Shown here: positions 25,171 to 34,663 of the stretch, in pieces | Layout of the letters: each line of letters starts with the position of its first letter | Numbering within the stretch: position 1 is the first letter of the stretch | From: Nocardioides malaquae | Lineage (GTDB): Bacteria; Actinomycetota; Actinomycetes; Propionibacteriales; Nocardioidaceae | Reading direction: 5' to 3' | Length of the DNA: 51,128 nucleotides | Assembly: GCF_015070385.1 (NCBI RefSeq) | Contig: NZ_JADCSA010000017.1 | Location: 1 to 51,128 of the forward strand | Made by a program: the position numbers and the translations under genes | Notes under the pieces: model-generated | Told to the model about the DNA's origin: nothing | Database searches by the model: none | The model's input: only the letters and a program-made list of their open reading frames with translations

Positions 25171-25677
25171 ATGACCGAACAGACCGCATCCTCGCAGGGC
25201 GTCACCGGCACCCACACCACCAACGGCATCCCGCGCGGCTTCACGAGCCTGACCCCCTTCATCGCGGTGCCCGACGCCGCTCGGGCCATCGAGTTCTACC
25301 GCGACGTCCTCGGCGCGCGCGTCGTCGACGTCACCGAGATGGGCGGTGTGGTCGTCCACGCTGACCTCGACCTCGGCCACGGGCACCTCCAGCTCGGGGA
25401 GCCGAACCCTGACTACGGTCTTGTGCCGCCCCCGGCCGGCGACTCCGACTGCTACTCGCTCGGGCTCTACTGCGCTGACGTCGACGCGACCCTGGCCCGC
25501 GCCGAGGCCGCGGGGGCGACCGTGCGTGAGACGCTGACCACCTTCGTCTCGGGCGACCGCTTCGCGTCGATCCGCGACCCGTTCGGGGTGCGGTGGTCGC
25601 TGATGAGCCGCGTCGAGGACCTCTCGGAGGAGGAGAGCGCGGCCCGGGTCGCCGAGTGGGCGGCACGACAAGGGTGA
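25171..25677 (+). CDS. VOC (glyoxalase/bleomycin-resistance) superfamily protein, PhnB-like
   Basis: A 168-residue protein with paired beta-alpha-beta-beta-beta modules. FIAVPDAARAIEFYRDVLGARVVD near residue 30 is the first module; LYCADVDATLARAEAAGATV near 103 and DRFASIRDPFGVRWSLMSR near 129 form the second. The latter resembles PhnB-type proteins. Metal ligands are not clear, so enzyme, binding or resistance roles are all possible. The divergent AraC-family gene probably regulates it. Confidence 0.85.
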   Translation: MTEQTASSQGVTGTHTTNGIPRGFTSLTPFIAVPDAARAIEFYRDVLGARVVDVTEMGGVVVHADLDLGHGHLQLGEPNPDYGLVPPPAGDSDCYSLGLYCADVDATLARAEAAGATVRETLTTFVSGDRFASIRDPFGVRWSLMSRVEDLSEEESAARVAEWAARQG

Positions 25678-25768
25678 CCGAGGGCGGAGCATCGCCACCA
25701 CGTCGGACGTTCGCGCCCATCGGCCCTCGTCGGCCTGAAATCTGGTCGATCTTCCGACGTGGTGGTTG

Positions 25769-25774
25769 CAGAAT
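25769..25774 (+). promoter_or_regulatory. -10 element of the hypothetical gene at 25781 (leaderless)
   Basis: CAGAAT, 6 nt, GTG 25781. The first base departs from the usual T. Confidence 0.4.
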
Positions 25775-25780
25775 GGCCGC

Positions 25781-26455
25781 GTGCCGACCGCCGACGACTT
25801 CCGCGCCCTCGCCCGTTCCGCGCCCTGGCGCTGCACCACCGCGCACTTCACCCGCCGCGGCGTCGGGTCACCCCCTGTCGAGGCGTGGCTGGAGCGGCCG
25901 GGCCGGCTGACCACGCGCGACGAACGCGGCACCCGGCGGTGGGTCGACAACAACGAGTTCGGTCAGCCCGCACCAGCCGTGTGGATCCGTGACATCACCC
26001 CGGTCACCCGACCGGACGGACTGGTGCAGCTGCGTCCGGACGACGAGGAGTGGACCGGGCCCGAGGGTGACCACGCCGAGCGCGACGACCCGATGTACGA
26101 GAACTACCACTGGGTGGCGATGCTCGACCCCCGCGAGCTCGGCAGCGGAGTCGACGTCTCCGACGTGCGGGAGGTGACCCACCACGGTCGCCCGGCGTGG
26201 GCGGCGCGCTGCGTGCCGAACCAGGAGTACGGCCCGCGGTGTGGCTGCTGCCCGTTGCTGTGGTGCGAGGTCAGTGACCGCGACGAGTACGGGGACCCCG
26301 ACGACCCAGCAGCCTGGACGCCGACGGCGACCTACCCCGAGGCGTACGACGTGGTGCTCGACCACGCGACCGGCTTCGTCGTCGCGATCACCCCGGTGGG
26401 CGAGACCTCGCGCGCCGACCTCGCGCTCGACGTCGAGATCCACGCAGCCTCCTGA
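25781..26455 (+). CDS. Conserved-looking hypothetical protein
   Basis: A 224-residue soluble protein that I do not recognise. It is rich in Trp, Asp and Arg, with WLERPGRLTTRDERG near residue 33, YENYHWVAMLDPREL near 110 and a Cys cluster near 150-160 (CGCCPLLWC) that could bind metal or form disulfides. No signal peptide or membrane segment is seen. GTG 25781 is chosen because the -10 hexamer CAGAAT stands 6 nt before it. A strong hairpin follows. Confidence 0.75.
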   Translation: MPTADDFRALARSAPWRCTTAHFTRRGVGSPPVEAWLERPGRLTTRDERGTRRWVDNNEFGQPAPAVWIRDITPVTRPDGLVQLRPDDEEWTGPEGDHAERDDPMYENYHWVAMLDPRELGSGVDVSDVREVTHHGRPAWAARCVPNQEYGPRCGCCPLLWCEVSDRDEYGDPDDPAAWTPTATYPEAYDVVLDHATGFVVAITPVGETSRADLALDVEIHAAS

Positions 26456-26490
26456 CCTTGTGGCCCGGCCGCCCGCTCGGGTGAAGGCGT

Positions 26491-26537
26491 CTGTGCGGCA
26501 GGTGGGTGCCACGAGGTGACACCCACCTGCCGCACAG
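26491..26537. terminator. 18-bp hairpin between convergent genes
   Basis: CTGTGCGGCAGGTGGGTG (26491-26508) pairs perfectly with CACCCACCTGCCGCACAG (26520-26537) around an 11-nt loop. It separates the hypothetical gene from the convergent ABC permease and should act in both directions. Confidence 0.75.
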
Positions 26538-26558
26538 GCCCGGAGGCGCGGTCCGGGC

Positions 26559-27376
26559 TCAGTCGGCCCGGCGCATCGACCGCACCCCGACCCAGGTGCC
26601 CAGCAGCGCCACCAGCCCGGCGGCCGCGAATCCGGCGGCCACGGTGTCGACCGGGAAGGTGCCGGCGAAGAGGGCCCGGACCGCGTCGACGACGTAGGTC
26701 AACGGGTTGAGGTCGGAGGCCACCTGCAGCCACCGCGGGCCCGCGTCCACGGGCAGCAGCACCCCGGCCAGCAGCAGCACCGGGAAGAGGAAGGTCTGCT
26801 GGACCGTCCAGAACATCCAGTCCTGACCCTTCGCGGCGAGCGCCAGGGCAAACGAGAGCGCGCCGATCCCGATGCTGAAGAGCGCCAGCACCAGCACCGC
26901 CACCAGCACGCCGCCGAGGTGGAGGTCGAAGCTGAACGGCGTCACCACGACGAGGATGATCGCGGTCTGCATCAGCATCGGCACGACCTCCTTCAGTGCT
27001 CTCCCGACCAGCAGCGCGGGGCGGCTGACGGGGGAGACCAGCTGCCGTTCGTGGGATCCGGTCTGCATCTCCTCCATGAGGTTGGCGCCGGTGAAGCTGG
27101 CGCCCATCAGGCAGGTCATCGCGACGATGCCGGGCACGAACCACTGCAGCGCCGACGCCCCGCCGGCCATCTCGGGCAGGAGCGGTGCGAAGAGCGCCAG
27201 GAAGACCAGCGGCTGCACCATCGCGAAGAGCACCGACATCGGTTCGCGCCACACGGGCTTGAGCTCGCGCAGCATGACGATCCAGGTGTCGTGCAGCAGG
27301 GAGCCGGCTGGGGCCGTGCGGTCGGTCGTACGTCCGTCCCCGGCGCGGGTGCTCGGGGTGCTGCTCGTCAGGGCGC

Positions 27377-27380
<4 letters not shown>
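26559..27380 (-). CDS. ABC-2 type exporter permease, DrrB-like
   Basis: A 273-residue permease with six hydrophobic segments. The family features are PMSVLFAMVQPLVFLALFAPLL near 48, GSHERQLVSPVSRPALLVGRALKE near 108-131 and LLAGVLLPVDAGPRWLQ near 203, as in daunorubicin-resistance DrrB proteins. It would pair with the ATPase encoded just upstream, whose stop overlaps this start by 4 nt (ATGA). The exported compound is unknown. Confidence 0.9.
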
Positions 27381-28432
<1,052 letters not shown>

Positions 28433-28439
28433 GGCTTCG

Positions 28440-28445
28440 ACGCTA
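28440..28445 (-). promoter_or_regulatory. -10 element of the ABC exporter operon (leaderless)
   Basis: Minus-strand TAGCGT, 7 nt, ATG 28432. Confidence 0.55.
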
Positions 28446-28466
28446 GGGAGCATTGCGGCCAATTCC

Positions 28467-28495
28467 TGTCCTCAATCACATCTAATCTGGGGACA
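28467..28495. promoter_or_regulatory. Candidate operator between exporter and WYL regulator
   Basis: TGTCCTC (28467-28473) and GGGGACA (28489-28495) are inverted half-sites with one mismatch. They span the -10 element and the start of the WYL gene and lie near the exporter promoter, a good position for autoregulation. This is inferred from symmetry only. Confidence 0.35.
28483..28488 (+). promoter_or_regulatory. -10 element of the WYL regulator gene (leaderless)
   Basis: TAATCT, 6 nt, ATG 28495. Confidence 0.5.
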
Positions 28496-29457
28496 TGGGA
28501 ACCAGCGACCGCATGCTCCGGCTTCTCTCCCTCCTGCAGACGCACCGCTACTGGCCCGGCGGTGAGCTCGCGGAGCGGCTCGAGGTGAGCCCGCGGACGT
28601 TGCGCCGTGACGTCGACCGGCTGCGCGACCTCGGCTACCAGGTCGACGCCTCCCGCGGCGTGGCCGGCGGCTACCAGCTGCGGGCCGGCGGGTCGATGGC
28701 GCCGTTGCTGCTCGAGGACGAGGAGGCGGTCGCCGTGGCGGTTGCGCTGCGCGGCGCCGCCGGCACGTCGGTCAGCGTGGGCGGGGGGACCGACTGGGCG
28801 CTGCAGGCGCTGACCAAGGTGGTCGGCCTGATGCCGCCACGGCTGCGGCGACAGATGGAGGCAGTGGGCAGCCAGACCGACACCCCCGCGCCGTGGGCCG
28901 GGGTGCCGGTGCTCGACGCGGGGGTGCTGGGCACGCTCGCCCAGGCGTGTCGTGACCACGAGCCGGTGCGCTTCGACTACGCCGCCCGCGACGCCGAGCC
29001 CACCCGCCGCTGGGTCGAGCCGCACCGCCTCGTCGCGCTCGGGCGCCGGTGGTACCTCGTGGCCTACGACCGCGACCGCCAGGACTGGCGGACCTTTCGC
29101 GTCGACCGGGTCAGCGCCCCGGAGCCGACCGGCCAGCGGTTCCGGCCGCGTGAGCTGCCCGGTGGCGACGCCGTCGGCTTCGTCCAGAACGGCATCCACC
29201 GCTCGCTGGTCCGTCACCACGTACGCGTGCGCGTCGCCGCCGAGCCAGAGCGGGTGCGCGCCGTCGTGGGTCGCTGGGGTGAGGTCACACCGTCGGCCAG
29301 GGACGGCGGCTGCCTGCTGGAGATGGAGGTCGACTCCCTCGGCTGGCCGCTGATGGTGCTGGGTGAGGTGGGCGCGGAGTTCACCGTCGAGTCGCCACCC
29401 GAGCTGGCCGAGGCGGTGGGCGAGGTGGCCGCCCGCTTCGGTCGCGCCGCTGGCTAG
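28495..29457 (+). CDS. WYL-domain transcriptional regulator (YafY/DeoR-like)
   Basis: A 320-residue regulator. A winged HTH occupies residues 1-60 (RMLRLLSLLQTHRYWPGGELAERLEVSPRTLRRDVDRLRDLG). The WYL domain is near residues 140-210, with VRFDYAARDAE and RRWYLVAYDRDR as its core, and a WCX-like C-terminal extension follows. Such proteins sense ligands, nucleic acid or DNA damage in known cases. It is divergent from a DrrAB-like exporter and is its probable regulator. Its TAG stop is part of the -10 element of the next gene. Confidence 0.9.
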   Translation: MGTSDRMLRLLSLLQTHRYWPGGELAERLEVSPRTLRRDVDRLRDLGYQVDASRGVAGGYQLRAGGSMAPLLLEDEEAVAVAVALRGAAGTSVSVGGGTDWALQALTKVVGLMPPRLRRQMEAVGSQTDTPAPWAGVPVLDAGVLGTLAQACRDHEPVRFDYAARDAEPTRRWVEPHRLVALGRRWYLVAYDRDRQDWRTFRVDRVSAPEPTGQRFRPRELPGGDAVGFVQNGIHRSLVRHHVRVRVAAEPERVRAVVGRWGEVTPSARDGGCLLEMEVDSLGWPLMVLGEVGAEFTVESPPELAEAVGEVAARFGRAAG

Positions 29458-29460
29458 CCT
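29455..29460 (+). promoter_or_regulatory. -10 element of the SCP-like gene, built on the preceding stop codon
   Basis: TAGCCT starts with the TAG stop of the WYL gene; 7 nt later comes ATG 29468. Confidence 0.5.
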
Positions 29461-29467
29461 GAGCCGC

Positions 29468-29824
29468 ATGCCGCCCCGCCTGCGCCCCGCCGATCCAGCC
29501 GCGGTGGCTGCCGCCCTCGCCGCGCACCCGCGTACGAAGGCCGACAGCAAGCTGCTCACCAAGCACTTCATGGCGGTGCTCGCCGAGCGGGCGCCGGGGC
29601 GGTCGGTCGAGGTGCGCGTGCCGCCGTTCGCCGCCGTGCAGGTCATCGAGGGCGTACGCCACACGCGCGGCACGCCGCCGGCCGTCGTCGAGATGGACGC
29701 CGAGACGTGGATCGCGCTCGCCACCGGTGAGCTCGTCTGGGGCGACGCCGAGGCCTCCGGCCGGGTGACGGCGAGCGGGCAGCGAGCCGACCTGACACCC
29801 CACCTGCCCCTGGTGGAGGATTGA
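29468..29824 (+). CDS. Sterol-carrier-family protein (SCP_3-like)
   Basis: A 118-residue protein resembling the bacterial SCP2-fold proteins of Actinobacteria. SVEVRVPPFAAVQVIEG near residue 46 and the C-terminal block MDAETWIALATGELVWGDAEASGRV near 77-101 are the usual SCP features. Lipid binding is known for the fold, but the ligand of this group is not established. Orthologues often lie near purF in Actinobacteria, and purF is 5 kb downstream here. The start is set by TAGCCT 7 nt upstream. Confidence 0.85.
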   Translation: MPPRLRPADPAAVAAALAAHPRTKADSKLLTKHFMAVLAERAPGRSVEVRVPPFAAVQVIEGVRHTRGTPPAVVEMDAETWIALATGELVWGDAEASGRVTASGQRADLTPHLPLVED

Positions 29825-29827
29825 CCC

Positions 29828-30625
29828 ATGGAGATCACCTCGCTGGCGTGGCGCACCGACATCGCGATCCTCGAGCAGTCGGGCAGCACCGTCACCGACT
29901 GCGGCACCCACCTGCTGGTGACCACGCCGGACAACCCGGCCTTCCGGTGGGGCAACTTCATGTTGCTCCAGCAGGCGCCGCTGCCGGGGGGTGCCCGTGA
30001 GGTGATGGGTGCCTTCGACTCCTGGTTCCGGACCAACCGCCACCGCGCGATCGGGGTGGACGCCGGCGTCGAGGTCGACACGGCCGAGTTCGCTGCCGCC
30101 GGCATGGAGGCCGGGGTGGCCGAGGTGATGACCGCCGAGCGGCTCGTCGCGCCCGAACGGCCGTTCGTGGAGGGCGGCATCCGACCGCTCACCTCCGACG
30201 AGTGGGACAAGTGGGTCGACCTCGAGCTCGGCGCCATGGGCCAGGAGGGGCGCCAGCGCGAGTCCCGCGACTACCTGCGCGCCCGGGCTCGCGCCGAGCA
30301 GCGGCTCGTCGACGCCGGCCTCGGGCGCCGGTGGGGTGTCTTCGTCGACGGACGGCTCGCCGCCAGCGCCGGCATCTACGACACCGGCGACGGCGTCTAC
30401 CGCTACCGCGCCGTGCTCACCCACTCCCGCCAGCGCGGCCGCGGGATCTGCTCGACGCTCATCCACCGCATGGGCCAGTGGGCGCTCGCCCGCCCCGGCG
30501 CCCGACAGCTCGTCATCGTCGCCGACCCCGACGGCCCCGCGATCAACGTCTACCGCCGACTGGGCTTCGAGACCACCGAGACGGTGACCGAGCTCTTCCA
30601 GATGCTGCCCGGGCGCATCGCCTAG
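29828..30625 (+). CDS. GNAT-family N-acetyltransferase
   Basis: A 265-residue protein. The C-terminal GNAT fold spans about residues 120-265: RRWGVFVDGRLAASAGIYD is the beta-4 region, THSRQRGRGICSTLIHRMGQWAL is the acetyl-CoA-binding motif A, and NVYRRLGFETTETV is the terminal strand. The first 110 residues are an extra domain (FRWGNFMLLQQAPLPG) and may itself be a degenerate acetyltransferase unit. It follows the SCP-like gene by 3 nt with GGTGGAGGA upstream, so the two form an operon. The substrate is unknown. Confidence 0.88.
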   Translation: MEITSLAWRTDIAILEQSGSTVTDCGTHLLVTTPDNPAFRWGNFMLLQQAPLPGGAREVMGAFDSWFRTNRHRAIGVDAGVEVDTAEFAAAGMEAGVAEVMTAERLVAPERPFVEGGIRPLTSDEWDKWVDLELGAMGQEGRQRESRDYLRARARAEQRLVDAGLGRRWGVFVDGRLAASAGIYDTGDGVYRYRAVLTHSRQRGRGICSTLIHRMGQWALARPGARQLVIVADPDGPAINVYRRLGFETTETVTELFQMLPGRIA

Positions 30626-30655
30626 GGCTCACCTGACCGGGCGCACCGGCGCCCG

Positions 30656-30661
30656 TAAGGT
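30656..30661 (+). promoter_or_regulatory. -10 element of the M20 peptidase gene (leaderless)
   Basis: TAAGGT, 7 nt, ATG 30669. An in-frame GTG at 30660 overlaps the hexamer and is rejected as the start. Confidence 0.55.
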
Positions 30662-30668
30662 GGCGAGC

Positions 30669-32012
30669 ATGACTGACCAGCTCCGCGCCCGCCTCACCGA
30701 ACTCCTGCCCGGCCTGCGTCGCGACCTCGAGGACCTCGTCCGCATCGAGTCCGTCTCCGCCGACCCCTCGCGGGCCGGCGAGGTGCAGCGCAGCGCCGAG
30801 GCCGTGCGTGACCTCTTCGCCGCCGAGGGCTTCGAGACGAAGATCGTCTCCGCCAACGACGACGGGTCCGCGCCCGCGGTCATCGCTCACAAGTCGGGGC
30901 CGGAGGGCGCGCCGACGGTGCTGCTCTACGCCCACCACGACGTGCAGCCCGAGAACGACCCGGCCGACTGGGACTCCCCGCCCTTCGAGCCGACCGAGCG
31001 GGGGGACCGGCTCTACGGTCGCGGATCGGCCGACGACAAGGCCGGGGTGATCACCCACCTCGCGGCGGCTCGCGCCTTCGGCGACGACCTGCCGGTCAAC
31101 CTCGTCCTCTTCGTCGAGGGCGAGGAGGAGATGGGCTCGGAGTCGTTGCCCGCGCTGCTGCAGGCCCACCGCGACGAGCTCGCCGCCGACGTCATCGTGA
31201 TCGCCGACTCGGGCAACTGGGACATCGGCGTGCCGGCCCTGACCACCAGCCTGCGCGGCCTGGTCCGCCTCGACGTCGAGGTGCGTACGCTCTCGCACGC
31301 CGTCCACTCCGGCATGTGGGGCGGCCTCGTGCCCGACGCGATCACGGCACTGAGCCGGCTGATCTCCTCGTGCTTCGACGACGCCGGAGACCTGGTCGTC
31401 GAGGGCCTCAAGTCGTCGCCGGCGGCCGATGTCGACTACCCGGAGGAGCGGCTGCGCGCCGAGTCCGGCGGTGCGCCCGGCGTCGAGTGGATCGGCTCCG
31501 GTCCGGTCGTGGAACGCCTCTGGACCAAGCCGGCCCTGGCGATCACCGGCTTCGACGCCCCGCAGGTCGAGGGCGCCTCCAACACGTTGGTGCCGGCCGC
31601 CCGCGCGCGCTTCAGCCTGCGTACGTCTCCCGCCGACACCTCCGCCAACGCGCTCGCGGCGCTGCAGGCGCACCTGGAGAAGCACGTGCCGTGGGGCGCG
31701 ACGCTCGACATGACCGTCGTCGACACCGGCGAGGCGACCCAGATCGATGCCACCGGCCCGGCCTACGACGCCGCGCGCGCCGCCTTCACCGAGGCCTGGG
31801 GCGGCACCGCGCCGGTCGACATGGGCGTCGGGGGCTCGATCCCCTTCATCGCCGAGTTCCTCGAGACCTTCCCCGAGGCCAGCGTGCTCGTGACCGGGGT
31901 CGAGGACCCCGACACCCGGGCCCACGGCGCCAACGAGGGCCTGCACCTGGCCGAGTGGGAGAAGGTGCTGCTGGCCGAGATGCTGCTGTTGAAGAACCTC
32001 GCTCGGGGCTGA
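30669..32012 (+). CDS. M20-family dipeptidase
   Basis: A 447-residue zinc dipeptidase of the DapE/ArgE/CPG2 superfamily, close to non-specific dipeptidases. The first metal ligand is His in LLYAHHDVQPE near residue 87, the bridging Asp is in GRGSADDKAG near 121, and the catalytic Glu is in VEGEEEMGSES near 152. IADSGNWD near 178 and the closing HGANEGLHL near 420 supply the other ligands. The dimerisation lid lies near residues 190-310. All catalytic residues are present. The product should act in the cytosol on small peptides. A very strong hairpin ends the transcript. Confidence 0.93.
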   Translation: MTDQLRARLTELLPGLRRDLEDLVRIESVSADPSRAGEVQRSAEAVRDLFAAEGFETKIVSANDDGSAPAVIAHKSGPEGAPTVLLYAHHDVQPENDPADWDSPPFEPTERGDRLYGRGSADDKAGVITHLAAARAFGDDLPVNLVLFVEGEEEMGSESLPALLQAHRDELAADVIVIADSGNWDIGVPALTTSLRGLVRLDVEVRTLSHAVHSGMWGGLVPDAITALSRLISSCFDDAGDLVVEGLKSSPAADVDYPEERLRAESGGAPGVEWIGSGPVVERLWTKPALAITGFDAPQVEGASNTLVPAARARFSLRTSPADTSANALAALQAHLEKHVPWGATLDMTVVDTGEATQIDATGPAYDAARAAFTEAWGGTAPVDMGVGGSIPFIAEFLETFPEASVLVTGVEDPDTRAHGANEGLHLAEWEKVLLAEMLLLKNLARG

Positions 32013-32040
32013 GGCTGGCCCCGGTCGGGACCTCTTAAGC

Positions 32041-32089
32041 GCTCAATCACGAGCGCCCCTTGTCATCGACAAGGGGCGCTCGTGTGAGC
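32041..32089. terminator. Long bidirectional terminator after the M20 gene
   Basis: CACGAGCGCCCCTTGT (32048-32063) pairs with ACAAGGGGCGCTCGTG (32069-32084) around CATCG. GCTCA (32041-32045) and TGAGC (32085-32089) add five pairs past a 2-nt bulge. It lies between converging genes. Confidence 0.85.
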
Positions 32090-32096
32090 GAGAACG

Positions 32097-32750
32097 TCAC
32101 TCGATCGTGTACACAGCCAGCGTGTAGTCCTCGCCGGGCAGCTTGTCCAGGACCGAGTTGTACGGAGGCTTACCCGTCGAGGTGTCGTCGGCGTTGTAGC
32201 CCATGAGGATCGACTTGGGCGAGCCAATGGTCATGGTGACCTGACCCGTGGCGCCAGCAGGCAGAACCAAGGAGTCGCTGGTGCCGGAAGCGATGGTGAT
32301 GAGTGGCTGGCCAGTCACGTACGGCACCGTGGGAATCGTCAAGTCGGTGGTGCGGTCTTCGTTGATTGCCCCGCTGAGCGTCACCGTGGACTCTGAGGTC
32401 CCACCAATCTTCGCGGCCGGATTGCTGAAGTCTCCAAGGATCAGGTAGGCGAGACCTTGTGCAACCTGTGCCGGGATCGTCACAGTCGATGTGGTGGTAA
32501 TGGGGAGAAGGGTGGCGCCAGCGGGAGCCAGCACCGGCACGTTCTCAGCGACAACGGTCACGGGGATGTCAAACGTCCCCAGGGTGTTGGTGGAACTGAA
32601 GAGGAAGTCCTTCGTGACTGTGGTGTACACCGGGTCGCTTCCAGGCGACGAGGCGGCGAACGCCGGCGCGGCGGTCGCCACGGTGATTGCAGGAACGGAC
32701 CACGCGGCGGTCCGGATGACGCTACGCCGACTGGGCGTGAATTCAGGCAT
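32097..32750 (-). CDS. Tat-exported protein of unknown function
   Basis: A 217-residue exported protein. The N-terminus holds a twin-arginine motif, SRRSVIRTAAW at residues 7-17, followed by a hydrophobic stretch and AFA cleavage near residue 32. The mature part is Thr-, Ser- and Val-rich, predicted beta-strand, with repeated TVTIPAQV and QVTMTIGSP-like stretches, and has no recognised enzymatic motif. Base composition is visibly less GC-rich than in the neighbours, with more A- and T-ending codons, which suggests acquisition or relaxed selection. ATG 32750 is chosen since the Tat signal starts there; a longer frame to 32840 would push the signal inward. Small hairpins lie upstream (CTGTGT with ACACAG near 32815-32832). 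Confidence 0.78.
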   Translation of the reverse strand: MPEFTPSRRSVIRTAAWSVPAITVATAAPAFAASSPGSDPVYTTVTKDFLFSSTNTLGTFDIPVTVVAENVPVLAPAGATLLPITTTSTVTIPAQVAQGLAYLILGDFSNPAAKIGGTSESTVTLSGAINEDRTTDLTIPTVPYVTGQPLITIASGTSDSLVLPAGATGQVTMTIGSPKSILMGYNADDTSTGKPPYNSVLDKLPGEDYTLAVYTIE

Positions 32751-32911
32751 GACTGTGGGGTCCCTCCCATTGATGGTGTGCGACCGGCACGCTCTGCGTG
32801 TCCCTCCCGGTCCTGTGTCCTCGAACACAGTGATCGGCACCTTAGGGGTGCGGCGAGAGCGTCCGCACCCGTCGGGTCCGCATCATGAGATTTCCCGCGG
32901 CCGCCCGCGAG

Positions 32912-34663
32912 TCAGGCGCGGGGGAGCGTCACCGTGAAGGTGGTGCCCTCGCCGAGCTCGGAGGTGAAGTGGATCCGACCCCGGTGGCGCTCGACGATGC
33001 GCTGCACGATGGCCAGACCCAGACCGGTGCCGGGCAGTGCCACGGCCTCGGGGTTGGTGGAGCGGAAGAACTCCGAGAAGAGCTGCTCCTGGTCGCGGGG
33101 CGAGATGCCCAGGCCGGTGTCGCTGACCTCGAGCCGGACGTACCGCTTCATCGGGGTGAGGCGCACGGTGACGCGCCCGCCCTCGGGGGTGTACTTGGTG
33201 GCGTTGCTGATCAGGTTGGAGAGGATCTGCTCGACGCCGTCGGGCTCGGCCAACACCTTGATGCTGTCCTCGGGCGCTTCGACGACGACGTCGAGCGCCT
33301 TGTGGTTGACGGTGACCCGGAGCAGGTCGACCGCCTCGAGCACAGCTGCGTGGAGGTCGACGGGGGTGGGGGTGAAGGGCGTGTGCGGGTCGCCGGCGTG
33401 GGCCAGCGTCAGCAGGTCGTCGACGAGGCGCTGCATGCGAGCCGCCCCGCGCTCGACGGCCCCCACCGAGGTGCGTTCCGCCGCACCCAGGTCAGGAGAG
33501 GCTCCGAGGATCTCGGTGTGTCCGAGGATCGAGGTCAGGGGGTTCTTCAGCTCGTGGGCCAGAGTGGCGACGAGCCGCGACTTGTAGGAGTCGAGCTCGC
33601 GCAACTCATCGACGAGACGACGCTCCCGCTCGAAGGCGCGGGCGTTGAGCAGTGCTCGGCCGAGGTCGTGGCCGATGTCGAGGGCGACGCGCTGCTCCAT
33701 GTCGGACCAGTCGGCGCGGGCGTCGTCGTGCCGGGTCAGCACCAGGTTGCCCAGGCACTCCTTGCCGGCGCCGAGAGGAATGAAGAGCATCGAGGTCACC
33801 TCGATGGTCCGCATGAAGTCGAAGATCTGGTTCTCGTGCTCGGGGGTGAGCACGGCCGGACGCACGGAGTCCTGGCCGATCACCGCGACGAGCTGGGCGT
33901 CCCACATCATGCGGGCGGCGGGCCGGGCGATGCGGCGGATGTCCTCCGAGAGTCGGATCTCGGCACCGTTGGAGGCGTGGATCACGCCCTTGCCGTCGCC
34001 GTCCTCGTCGAAGGTCTGGATCCACATCCCGAAGGCGTCGAAGCAACGGGTGATGGCGTGCTGCGTGACGTCGATGATGCTCTGGATGGAGAGCTCCGAG
34101 CTGGCCTCGCGCACCACCAGGCGCGCCGCGTCGGCGAGCCGCAGCTGGGCCGCGAGCTCGGAGCGTTCGATGAGGTTGAGCACCGCCGGGCGGGTCTGGT
34201 CGATGAAGCGCTCGAGGTTCTTGCGGTCCTCGCCGGCGGGCCGCAGCCGATCCTCGGGGGAGTCGACGGAGATCAGGGCCCGCAGCCGTCCCTCCTCGTC
34301 GCGGAGCGGGGCGACGAGCACGTCGAGGGGGTGCCACCGGGTCGGGTCGTCGGTGGGCTCCACGTCCTGGGGCACCCACACGAACCGTTCGGCCGGCAGG
34401 CGCATGCGGTCGTGGGGCATGAAGCGCAGCGGCCCCCACTCCTCGGCGTCGGCCAACTCGCTCTCGACCACGGAGGACTCGATGCGGTGGCCCATGAGGG
34501 CAAGCTGCGCCTCGGAAGTGCCCGCGACCGCCACGGTCTCCAGTGCCCCGTCGGGCTGGACGAGGCTGATGGTCGCCAGCTCGAACCCGAGCAGGTCGGT
34601 GACGCTCGAGAGGATGGTGTGCAGCGTGTCGGCGACTGCCGCGTCGTCGTGCGGGCTCCGCAT
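32912..34663 (-). CDS. GAF-GAF sensor histidine kinase
   Basis: A 583-residue soluble kinase with no membrane helices. Two GAF-type sensor regions span about residues 8-165 and 185-340. The HisKA domain carries the phospho-acceptor His in LAHELKNPLTSILG near residue 369. The ATPase domain has the N-box ILSNLISNATKYTPEGG near 465, the G1 box VSDTGLGISPRDQ near 505 and the G2 box GTGLGLAIVQRI near 540. No response regulator lies next to it, so it is an orphan kinase. ATG 34663 follows a GAGGGGGGAG purine run. It is divergent from purF. GAF ligands cannot be predicted. Confidence 0.9.
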   Translation of the reverse strand: MRSPHDDAAVADTLHTILSSVTDLLGFELATISLVQPDGALETVAVAGTSEAQLALMGHRIESSVVESELADAEEWGPLRFMPHDRMRLPAERFVWVPQDVEPTDDPTRWHPLDVLVAPLRDEEGRLRALISVDSPEDRLRPAGEDRKNLERFIDQTRPAVLNLIERSELAAQLRLADAARLVVREASSELSIQSIIDVTQHAITRCFDAFGMWIQTFDEDGDGKGVIHASNGAEIRLSEDIRRIARPAARMMWDAQLVAVIGQDSVRPAVLTPEHENQIFDFMRTIEVTSMLFIPLGAGKECLGNLVLTRHDDARADWSDMEQRVALDIGHDLGRALLNARAFERERRLVDELRELDSYKSRLVATLAHELKNPLTSILGHTEILGASPDLGAAERTSVGAVERGAARMQRLVDDLLTLAHAGDPHTPFTPTPVDLHAAVLEAVDLLRVTVNHKALDVVVEAPEDSIKVLAEPDGVEQILSNLISNATKYTPEGGRVTVRLTPMKRYVRLEVSDTGLGISPRDQEQLFSEFFRSTNPEAVALPGTGLGLAIVQRIVERHRGRIHFTSELGEGTTFTVTLPRA

